Positions 34,219 to 42,200 of a DNA stretch of 64,000 nt are shown here, in pieces. Each line of letters opens with the position of its first letter. Positions within the stretch are counted from its first letter, which is position 1. Under the pieces are notes generated by a model. It did no database searches, was not told the DNA's origin, and saw only the letters and a list, made by a program, of their open reading frames with translations. The position numbers were made by a program, and so were the translations under genes. Source of the DNA: Streptomyces griseus subsp. griseus (GTDB lineage: Bacteria > Actinomycetota > Actinomycetes > Streptomycetales > Streptomycetaceae); assembly GCF_000720255.1 (NCBI RefSeq), contig NZ_JOJE01000017.1, positions 1 to 64,000 on the forward strand, written 5' to 3'.

Positions 34219-34573
34219 GCATCGGCTCCACAAGCGCACAAAGATCAGGATGAGGAGGGGGTGTGGGTCCCGCGCACCCCGGTCGACTCGGGAGATCGGC
34301 CCCGCTCAGCCCGGTCGGAAGGGCGTCCCGCTGTCCCGCTGGACGACCGAGGGCTGCGTTGGTGAGGGAGAGCGAATCATGAACGGTGACGCCAATACAG
34401 CGCTTTTACCCAACTCAGGGGGGTTTCCACCCCTCAGAGGGCTCCCCAGCTCACCTGTTCAATCAAGGCGTACGCCGGGGCGCACCCGGCGAACGCGAAC
34501 GCGGGGCCCGTGGTCGTGACGGGCCCCGCGATGCGGATGCGTTTCCCCCTTGCCGGAGCTCGGCTGCCCCGTG
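34219..34573. other. Non-coding stretch with hairpins
   Basis: This 355-base region holds no supported gene. It contains a G/C hairpin around GGGGGTTTCCACCCC near 34419-34433 and the terminator at 34501-34529. The 5' part carries the promoter of the leftward DUF2617 gene. Confidence 0.5.
34501..34529 (-). terminator. Hairpin terminator after the Cys/Gly/Ser-rich gene
   Basis: GCGGGGCCCGT and ACGGGCCCCGC form an 11-base perfect stem around a seven-base loop, 45 bases downstream of the stop of the leftward gene. Confidence 0.75.
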
Positions 34574-34906
34574 TCAGCTGCCTCCGCCGCATCCGCCGCC
34601 CCCGCCACCGCACGACGACCCGCCGCCTCCGCAGGAGGAGGAGCCGCCGCCACAGGACGAGGAGCCCCCGCCGCAGGAGTGGTGGCCGCCCGAGGACGAG
34701 CCGCACGACGCGGCGACGCCTCCCCCGGCGACCCACCAGCTGCTGCTGCTGTCGCTGCTGCCGCTGGAGCTGCTTCCACGGCTCCCGCTGCTGTAGGACC
34801 GCCTGGAGCCGCGGTACCGCGTGGCCTGCCGGCCCCTGCGCACGGTGGCCATCACCACCGCCACGACGAGGAGCATGAACACCGCAAGGATGATGCCGAG
34901 AACCAT
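34574..34906 (-). CDS. Small membrane protein with Cys/Gly/Ser-rich tail
   Basis: 110 residues from ATG 34906, supported by AGGAGGG at good spacing. One N-terminal membrane helix (MVLGIILAVFMLLVVAVVMA) is followed by a basic segment and a Ser-rich linker, then a tail of SCGGG-type repeats with six cysteines and an HH pair: SGGHHSCGGGSSSC and GGGSSCGGGGGGCGGGS. Regular Cys-Gly repeats of this sort may bind metal ions or be heavily modified. I know no named family. Confidence 0.7.
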   Translation of the reverse strand: MVLGIILAVFMLLVVAVVMATVRRGRQATRYRGSRRSYSSGSRGSSSSGSSDSSSSWWVAGGGVAASCGSSSGGHHSCGGGSSSCGGGSSSCGGGGSSCGGGGGGCGGGS

Positions 34907-35239
34907 GGCGCCACCCTCCTTCCGTTTCCCCCGAAGCGGCCCCCCGTGGGCGCCTCGCGCGTTGCGTGAACGGGGGATGCCCGGCGCGCATCGCGGCCAA
35001 AGCAGAGTTGAGCAAGTTCTGAGGCTCCATCAGCGGTGCACCGAGCCGGACCCGGGCCGACCTTGACCGTCGCCCGTTCAACAACGGGCCGCAGACGTAG
35101 CACGGTCCGGCCGGTTCCGGTACCCGCGCCCACCGCCCGGTGCCCGACTTGCGGATCCGCGCGGCCGCGCGAACGCTGGAACGTAGGGAGGGACTTGGGG
35201 GTGTGAATGCTCGTCTGAACATGAGAAGGAGACGGAACC
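34907..35239. other. Gene-free stretch upstream of the lectin gene
   Basis: 333 bases without a supported gene. A 7-base hairpin (GCCCGTT with AACGGGC, 35072-35089) lies in the middle. The 3' end carries the AAGGAGA ribosome-binding site of the lectin gene. The 5' end carries the promoter of the leftward small membrane protein gene. Confidence 0.5.
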
Positions 35240-35698
35240 ATGTCTGTTCGAAGCGTGACGTCGGCACGTCTCACGGACGGCCGTCCGCAGCTGTTCGCCG
35301 GAAGCGCCCAGGGGATGTACACCACCTGGAAGGTGACCGAGCACCCGGACGCCGCCTGGACCGGCTGGCAGCAGTTCTACTTCGACCACGGCCGCGCGGT
35401 GTCGCTCGCCGCGGCCCCGCTCACGGACGAACGGCCCCAGATCTTCGCCGTGTCCGACGGCGGCGAGCTGTGGTCCACCTGGAAGCTGAACACCGACCCG
35501 AGCGCCGCCTGGGCCGACTGGACAAAGTTCAACGGTCTTCCGGGATCGGCCCGCAGCGTGGGTGTGGCAACCCTGACCGACGGCCGCCCGCAGATCGTGG
35601 TCGGCACCGACAGCGGTGCGGTGTCCTCGTGGAAGGTGAGCACCGACCCCGACGACGCCTGGTCCGACTGGACCTCCTTCGGCGGTCCGCCCGCCTGA
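35240..35698 (+). CDS. PLL-like lectin with three beta-propeller blades
   Basis: 152 residues from ATG 35240 with AAGGAGA upstream and no signal peptide. Three units of about 50 residues share LTDGRPQLFAG / LTDERPQIFAV / LTDGRPQIVVG, a central TTWKV, STWKL or SSWKV, and a closing AAWTGWQQF, AAWADWTKF or DAWSDWTSF. Paired Trp spaced in this way is seen in bacterial PLL-type fucose-binding propeller lectins, which use seven blades. Three blades per chain are too few for one propeller, so assembly of several chains is likely. Sugar specificity is unknown. Confidence 0.65.
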   Translation: MSVRSVTSARLTDGRPQLFAGSAQGMYTTWKVTEHPDAAWTGWQQFYFDHGRAVSLAAAPLTDERPQIFAVSDGGELWSTWKLNTDPSAAWADWTKFNGLPGSARSVGVATLTDGRPQIVVGTDSGAVSSWKVSTDPDDAWSDWTSFGGPPA

Positions 35699-35840
35699 TC
35701 CGGGGACAGGTGATCGACCGGCTGCGGCCAGGACCGCGGCGAGGCGCTCGGCCGGGGGGTTTCCGGCCGGGCGTTGTCCGTCGGCCGGCGCCGGACACGC
35801 CCCCCGGACCGGTTGAGGAACTCCGGGTCTTCGGCGCAGG

Positions 35841-37034
35841 ATGACCGGCATGACCTCCAGCGCACGCCCGATCCTCAATCGCCGGCTCGCCGAGTTCGGG
35901 ACGACGATCTTCGCCGAGATGTCCGCCCTCGCCGTGTCGACCGGGGCGATCAACCTCGGCCAGGGTTTCCCCGACACCGACGGCCCCGAGGAGATCCGCG
36001 AGGCCGCCGTGCGCGCCCTGCGCGACGGCCGGGGCAACCAGTACCCGCCGGGCCCCGGCGTCCCCGAGCTGCGCACCGCGGTCGTCGAGCACCAGCGCCG
36101 CCGCTACGACCTGTCCTACGACCCCGACACGGAGGTGCTCGTCACGGCCGGCGCCACGGAGGCCATCGCGGCGTCGCTGCTGGCGCTCCTCGAGCCCGGT
36201 GACGAGGTCGTCGCCCTTGAGCCGTACTACGACTCGTACGCGGCCTGCATCGCGATGGCGGGCGGGAAGCGGGTGCCGGTGACGCTGCGGCCGTACGGGA
36301 GCAGCTTCCGGCTGGACCTGGACGAGCTGCGCGACGCGGTCACCGACCGCACCCGGTTGTTGCTGATCAACACCCCGCACAATCCGACCGGCACGGTCCT
36401 CAGCCGCGAGGAGCTGACGGCGATCGCCGAGCTGGCCGTCGAGCGGGACCTGCTCGTGGTGACCGACGAGGTGTACGAGCACCTGGTGTTCGACGGGGCC
36501 GAGCACGTCCCGCTCGCGTCGCTGCCGGGCATGCGCGACCGCACGGTGACCATCGGCTCGGCCGGCAAGACGTTCTCGTACACCGGCTGGAAGGTCGGGT
36601 GGGTCACGGCGGCGCCGGAGCTGGTGATGGCGGTGCGGTCGGCGAAGCAGTACCTGACGTACGTGTCCGCGGGGCCGTTCCAGTACGCCGTCGCCGAGGC
36701 GCTCGCGCTGCCCGACACCTACTTCTCCGCGTTCCGCGAGGACATGCGGGCGAAGCGGGACCTGCTGGCCGCGGGCCTGGCGGAGGCCGGCTTCGGGGTC
36801 TTCCGTCCCGCGGGCACGTACTTCATCACCACCGACATCCGCCCCCTCGGCCACGGCGACGGCTTCGCCTTCTGCCGGGCCCTGCCGGAGCGTGCGGGCG
36901 TGGTGGCCATCCCCAACGCGGTCTTCTACGACCACCGGGAGGCGGGCGCGCCCTTCGTCCGCTTCGCCTTCTGTAAACGCACCGAGGTGTTGGCGGACGC
37001 GGCGGAACGGCTCCGCAAGGCATTCGCGCACTGA
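35841..37034 (+). CDS. Class I/II PLP-dependent aminotransferase
   Basis: 397 residues; ATG 35841 or the ATG three codons later. Typical fold-type I motifs are present: NLGQGFPDTDGPEEI, NQYPPGPGVPELR, NTPHNPTGTVLS, VTDEVYEHLVFD and the PLP-lysine motif SAGKTFSYTGWKVGW. It resembles methionine or kynurenine aminotransferases of the YbdL/KAT branch. The 3' third of this gene (from about 36594) occurs again, decayed, at 37697-37950 and at 44506-44914, so it has acted as a recombination target. Confidence 0.92.
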   Translation: MTGMTSSARPILNRRLAEFGTTIFAEMSALAVSTGAINLGQGFPDTDGPEEIREAAVRALRDGRGNQYPPGPGVPELRTAVVEHQRRRYDLSYDPDTEVLVTAGATEAIAASLLALLEPGDEVVALEPYYDSYAACIAMAGGKRVPVTLRPYGSSFRLDLDELRDAVTDRTRLLLINTPHNPTGTVLSREELTAIAELAVERDLLVVTDEVYEHLVFDGAEHVPLASLPGMRDRTVTIGSAGKTFSYTGWKVGWVTAAPELVMAVRSAKQYLTYVSAGPFQYAVAEALALPDTYFSAFREDMRAKRDLLAAGLAEAGFGVFRPAGTYFITTDIRPLGHGDGFAFCRALPERAGVVAIPNAVFYDHREAGAPFVRFAFCKRTEVLADAAERLRKAFAH

Positions 37035-37123
37035 CCGCTGTCCTGCGGCGCCTGTCCCGGCCATTCCGGCCCTTGCCGCACCACAGGGAGCCCAATTTCC
37101 TGTACGTGAAGGGAGGGTCGACC

Positions 37124-37381
37124 GTGAAGACCATGACCTATTCCGAGTCCCGCGCGCGGTACGCCGAGGTACTCAACTCCGTCACCGACGACCGCGAAGA
37201 GGTCGTCATCACCCGGGCCGGACATGAGCCGGTCGTCATCGTCTCCCTCGAGGACTACGAGTCCCTGAAGGAGACGGCGTACCTGCTGCGCAGTCCGGCC
37301 AACGCCCGGCGCCTGCTCGCGTCCATCGACGAGCTGGAAAACGGCGGCGGCACCGTGCGCGAGCTGGCGACCGACGAATAA
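37124..37381 (+). CDS. yefM: Phd/YefM antitoxin
   Basis: 85 residues from GTG 37124 with GAAGGGAGGG upstream. It has MTYSESRARYAEVLNSV, EEVVITRAGHEPVVIVSLEDYESLKE and a C-terminal toxin-binding part ending LATDE. The order (YSE(S/A)R, then V-I-T-R-x-G, then SLEDYESL) is diagnostic of the Phd/YefM family, which neutralises the toxin encoded next and represses its own promoter. It is separated from the toxin by ten bases. Confidence 0.93.
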   Translation: MKTMTYSESRARYAEVLNSVTDDREEVVITRAGHEPVVIVSLEDYESLKETAYLLRSPANARRLLASIDELENGGGTVRELATDE

Positions 37382-37391
37382 AGGCCGCGAG

Positions 37392-37682
37392 TTGAAGATC
37401 ACCTTCTCTTCCCGTGCCTGGGAGGACTACGTGTGGTGGCAGCTTCAGGACCGGAGGATCCTTAAGCGCACCAACACGCTCATCGCGGACATCACCCGGA
37501 ACGGCAACGAGGGCATCGGCAAACCGGAACCGCTCAAGCACGGATTCCAGGGCTACTGGTCGCGCCGCATCAGCGACGAGCACCGGCTGATCTACAAGGC
37601 CACCGAGGACGGCGTCCTGATCGCACAGTGCCGCTACCACTACGAAAGCCCACAGAACTCGGGCTGCCCAGCGGCCGAATGA
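37392..37682 (+). CDS. yoeB: YoeB-type mRNA interferase toxin
   Basis: 96 residues from TTG 37392. The YoeB signature is complete: KITFSSRAWEDYVWWQLQDRR, IGKPEPLKHGFQGYWSRRI and DEHRLIYKATEDGVLIAQCRYHY. YoeB cleaves mRNA on the ribosome using Glu, Arg, His and Tyr residues that are present here. Members normally end at the YHY or FHY; this one continues for ten residues (ESPQNSGCPA) into sequence next to a decayed aminotransferase fragment, so its 3' end may have been altered by recombination. Confidence 0.92.
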   Translation: MKITFSSRAWEDYVWWQLQDRRILKRTNTLIADITRNGNEGIGKPEPLKHGFQGYWSRRISDEHRLIYKATEDGVLIAQCRYHYESPQNSGCPAAE

Positions 37683-37958
37683 GTGCGCGAACAGGGAGTC
37701 GGCTGGGTCACGGCGGCGCCGGAACTGGTGACAGCCGTGCGGTCGGCGAAGCAGTACCTGACGTACGTCGCCTCGGCGGGGCTGGCCGCGGCGGGCTTCG
37801 CGGTCCACCGCCCGGCGGGCACGTACTTCGTCACCACGGACATCCGCTCCCTGGGCCAGACCGACGGCTTCGCCTTCTGCCGCGCGTTGCCCCAGCGCGC
37901 TGGGTGGTGGCCATCCCGAACGCCGTGTTCCACGACCACCGGGACGCGGGTGCTGTGA
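37683..37958 (+). pseudogene. Decayed aminotransferase 3' fragment, copy 1
   Basis: From about 37697 the translation GVGWVTAAPELVTAVRSAK follows the intact aminotransferase, but about 34 residues (PFQYAVAEALALP... to LLAAG) are missing and one base is lost near 37900, after which the frame is wrong. There is no start or N-terminal two-thirds. It abuts the yoeB stop and shares the 5' tag ATGAGTGCGCGAAC with the second copy. Confidence 0.85.
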
Positions 37959-38015
37959 CAAGGGTGTGACTGGTGCCGGTTGTACCCGGTGCGTGCAGTT
38001 GTGATGATGGGCTGC

Positions 38016-38603
38016 ATGTCTGGACACGGGGGCGGAGCAGACCAGTCACCGCGCAACGACGTTCCCAGGTCGCGGCTGGCGGACTATGCGGAGATGACGA
38101 TGCCTTCGCATGAGCAGACGGCGTCTTCGCAATCTTCGCAGGTGCACCCTGCACCGGCCGAGCCGCTCGAGCCGGAACCGGCCTCGTCGGCGTCGTCGTC
38201 GGCGTCCGAGGATCCCGGAGTCCGGGCGCGCAGGCGCGAGTTCGCCGCGCTGCTGGGGGAGTTCCGCCGTACCCCGGTGCTGGTGCCGCTGGGCGGCGGT
38301 CCCGGTCCGGACGCCGAACGCGGCCTGCTGACTGCGGACTTCAACGGTATCCGCTTCATCCTTGCCTTCTCCGACGAGCAGGCGCTGGCGCGTTACGCCG
38401 TGGCATGCGGCGAGGCGGGACGTGAGTGGGCGTACCAGACGATCCTCGGCGCACGCCTGCTGGATGTGGCCGTGCCCGCGGCCGGGGTGCCGTGCGGGGT
38501 GGCGCTGGACTGCGCGGACGGGGAGAACGGAATGGTCTTCCCGCCGTTGGGCGGGATCGTGCCGGATGAGGTTGCCGTGGACCGTGAGGAGGGCGTGGCA
38601 TGA
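38016..38603 (+). CDS. SseB-like protein
   Basis: 195 residues from ATG 38016. A low-complexity, Ser/Pro/Glu-rich N-terminus precedes a domain with RREFAALLGEFRRTPVLVPL, LTADFNGIRFILAFSDEQALARYA, ILGARLLDVAVPAAG and VALDCADGENGMVFPP, the layout of SseB N-terminal domains. Such genes often precede WXG100 and Rhs genes in Streptomyces and may serve as chaperones or adaptors. It overlaps the next gene as ATGA. Confidence 0.75.
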   Translation: MSGHGGGADQSPRNDVPRSRLADYAEMTMPSHEQTASSQSSQVHPAPAEPLEPEPASSASSSASEDPGVRARRREFAALLGEFRRTPVLVPLGGGPGPDAERGLLTADFNGIRFILAFSDEQALARYAVACGEAGREWAYQTILGARLLDVAVPAAGVPCGVALDCADGENGMVFPPLGGIVPDEVAVDREEGVA

Positions 38604-39259
38604 CGGACGGGGGCGGCAAGGATCTGCAGGCCGCTGGGCTCGGTCTGATCGCCCAGGGCCTGACCGAGGCACTGGGCGAGCTGAAGGAGCTGGGCATGGT
38701 CGGCGAGGCCGGGGCCGGGCGCGGCTTCGGGGACATCGCGCTGTCCGGGCTCGAACTCGGCCACGAGGGGCTGACGGCGGAGTACAAGGGGTTCTGCGAG
38801 CGCTGGGAGTGGGGCGTGCGGTCGCTGATCAACGCGGGCAACGCGTTCGCCGTCAAGACCGGCCTGTCGGCGGGCACGTACTACGAGACCGAGCAGTACG
38901 TGGAGGGCAGCTTCAAGGTCGTCGCCAACGCGGCCGTCGGCAATCCGTACGCCTCCGAGGAGGACGTCGAGAAGATGGGCTGGGGCGACATCGCCACGTC
39001 GGGTGCGTACGGCGGTGTCGACTACAGCAAGGAGTCCTTCGACCAGGCCATGGCCACCAGTGCGCAGGGCTGGAAGGACGCCGGCCGGGACGTGATGACC
39101 TCGCACACCGTGGGCCCCGTGGGTCTCAATCCCGAGAACCTGCACAGCGCGTTCGGGGTCTCCGATGCCGAGTACGACAAGATGCTGGATGACACCTTCG
39201 GCCCCTCGCCCGAAGAGCGCGCGAAAGCCGCCGAACAGCAGCAGGCCGGTGAGGGCTGA
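38600..39259 (+). CDS. ESX/WXG-associated protein, likely secretion adaptor of the Rhs toxin
   Basis: 219 residues. It begins with an amphipathic helical region (LQAAGLGLIAQGLTEALGELKEL), then SGLELGHEGLTAEYKGFCERWEWGVRSLI, in which a Trp-x-Trp-Gly turn suggests a WXG-like helical hairpin, and NAFAVKTGLSAGTYYETEQYV. The C-terminus is charged. The gene overlaps its neighbours on both sides by ATGA or the equivalent, so the three are translated together. It is likely to pair with the N-terminal region of the Rhs protein for export. Confidence 0.65.
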   Translation: MTDGGGKDLQAAGLGLIAQGLTEALGELKELGMVGEAGAGRGFGDIALSGLELGHEGLTAEYKGFCERWEWGVRSLINAGNAFAVKTGLSAGTYYETEQYVEGSFKVVANAAVGNPYASEEDVEKMGWGDIATSGAYGGVDYSKESFDQAMATSAQGWKDAGRDVMTSHTVGPVGLNPENLHSAFGVSDAEYDKMLDDTFGPSPEERAKAAEQQQAGEG

Positions 39260-42200
39260 TGGGCATCTTCGGCGACATCGGCGACGGCCTCAACAAGGGT
39301 CTGAGCTACGGCGAACACCTCATCGACGAGGGCAAGAAGAAGCTCGGTGAGGGCGTCGACTACGCCACGAACAAGGTGGGCGAGGGCCTGGACCACGTCG
39401 GTCTGCACGACTGGGCCGACGCTGTGGAGGACTGGGGCGACGAGGCCGCCTCCGACCTGGGCGCCACCCCGGGCGAGCAGCAGCTCGGCCAGACCGAGGA
39501 AGCCAACGAACTCATCCACGGCAACCCGGACAAGATCCGCGAGAGCGCCAAGCACCTGAAGGACTTCCACGGCGCTTTCGACAAGGTCGGCCAGGGCATG
39601 CGGAAGGTCGGCTCATCCGGCTGGAAGGGCGAGGGCGGCGACGCCTTCCGCGAGAAGTTCGGCGTCCACCCCACCAAGTGGGCGCAGGCCGCCGACGCGT
39701 GCGACACGGCGGCCGGCGCCCTGGAGTCGTACGCCGACACCGTCAAGTGGGCCCAGGCCCAGGCCAAGGAGGCCGTCGAGCTCTACAAGAAGGGCCGAGG
39801 GGCGTCCCAGGACGCGGTCGAGGCGTACAACAGGAAGGTCGACGCCTACAACGCCAAGATCAAGGCAGGCGAGGACCCGGGGCCCAAGCCGGAGCCGTTC
39901 CAGGACCCCGGCAAGGCGGACATCAAGGCCGCCGTCGACAAGCTCACCGAGGCCCGCAAGCAGCGCAACACCGCTGCGTCCGACGCGCAGGCCAAGGTCA
40001 GGGCGGCCGTCGCGCACGCCCCCGCCGAACCCCCGCCGCTCGACCGCCTCGGCAACGACCTCGTCGACGGCTACCAGGCCGTCAACACCGAACTCACCCA
40101 CGTCGTCGGCGGCGCCCTCAAGGGCACCGCGGGCCTGCTCAACTTCGCCCGCGGCCTCAACCCCACCGATCCCTACAACCTCACCCACCCGGCCGCCTAC
40201 CTGCAGAACGTCAGCATGACGCTCTCCGGCCTGGTCTCCACCGCCTCCCACCCCGAACGCGTCGTCCAGGCCGCCGTCGACGGCTTCAAGAAGGACCCCT
40301 CCGAGTTTGTCGGCCGCCTCATCCCCGAGCTGATCGGCACGAAGGGGGCGGGGCTGGCGCGGGGCGGGCTGCGGCTCGCATTGAAGGAGGGCGCGGAGGG
40401 AGCGGCGTCGCAAGGGTTGCGGAAGACGGCGCGGAACGCGGTGGAGGAAGGGGCGGACGATGTCGGGCGGCGGCAGGGCGAGAAGGTCTGCGCGAAGGAC
40501 CCCGTCGACGTCGCGACCGGTCGGATGATTCTGCCGCAGACCGATGTGTCTCTTCCTGCCCGGCTACCGCTGGTCGTCAAGCGCCAGTTCGAGTCGTCCT
40601 ACCGCCTGGGCGGCTGGTTCGGCCCGACGTGGTCCTCGACGTTCGACGAGCGCCTGGAGATCGACGAGGAGGGCGTCGTCTTCGTCGGCGAGGACGGCCT
40701 GACGCTGGCGTATCCGCATCCGGCGCCCGGCGTGCCGACGCTGCCCAGCCACGGCCCACGCTGGTCCCTCGACCGGGTGGACGACGGCTACACGCTCACC
40801 GACCCGGAGTCGGGGCGAGTACGACACTTCGCCGAGCGGTCCGCCGACGTGGCGGTGCTGGAGCAGATCGACGACCGCAACGGCGGCTGGATCTGCCTGG
40901 AGTACGACCCCGAGGGCGCGCCACGGTCGATCACCCACAGCGGCGGCTACCGTCTGCGCGTCTCGACGGCGGGGGGCCGGATCACCGCCCTGTATCTGGC
41001 GGGCGCGGCAGCGGACGGAAGCGACCAGGAACTGCTTCGCTACGGCTATACAGACGGCCACCTCACCGAGGTCACCAACTCCTCCGGCCACCCCACCCGC
41101 TTCGGCTACGACGACCTGGGCCGCATCACCTCCTGGACCGACACCAACGAAAGCCACTTCACCTACGCCTACGACGACGAGGACCGCTGCACCCACCAGT
41201 CGGGCGCCTCGGGCCATCTGCGCTCGACCTTCGCCTACGGGCCTGTTGACCCGCACACCGGCGAGCACGCGACGACCGTCACGGACTCGCGGGGACACAC
41301 GACCCACTACCTGATCAACAGCTGCTGCCAGGTGGTCGCCGAAACGGATGCCCTCGGCGCGGTCACCCGCTACCAGCGAGACCGCCGGGGCCGTCTGCTG
41401 TCCCAGACGGATCCGATGGGGCATACGACGTCGTTCCGCTACGACGAGGCGGGCAACGTGCTGGCCGTGATCCGCCCGGATGGGCGGGAAACACGCGCGG
41501 AATACAACGAGCTCGGGCTGCCGGTGAAGCTGGTCAACGTGGACGGCACGGTCATCCGCCAGAGCTTCGACGACTGCGGCAACCGGACCTCGGTGACGGA
41601 CCCGGTCGGCCGGACCACCCGCTTCACGTACGACGACGCCGGCCATCCCCTCTCCGTGACCGACCCGCTCGGCCACACCACCACCTTCGTCTGCAACAGG
41701 GCCGGGATGCCGCTGGCGGTCACCGACCCGCTCGGCGCGGTGACCCTCTATGAACGCGACGCCTTCGGCCGTCCCGTGGCGATCACAGATCCGACCGGTG
41801 CCACGGTTCGCCTGGAGTGGACGGTGGAGGGCCGGCTGTCCCGCCGCACGGCACCGGACGGCGCCCGCGAGTCGTGGACATACGACGGCGAGGGCAACTG
41901 CACCAGCCACACCAACCCCATGGGGGCTGTCTCCCGCTTCGAGTACACACACTTCGATCGGCTCGCCGCCCGCACCGGCCCGGACGGAGTGCGCCACGAG
42001 TTCACCCACGACACCGAGTTGCGCCTGATCAAGGTCACCAACCCGACGGGTCTCAGCTGGAGTTACGAGTACGACGCGGCTGGGCGGATGGTCGCCGAGA
42101 CCGACTTCGACGGCCGCACCGTGACCTACGCTCATGACGCGGCTGGGCGACTGGCTTCCCGCACCGACGCTCTGGGCCAGACGGTCACGTTCAAGCGCAA

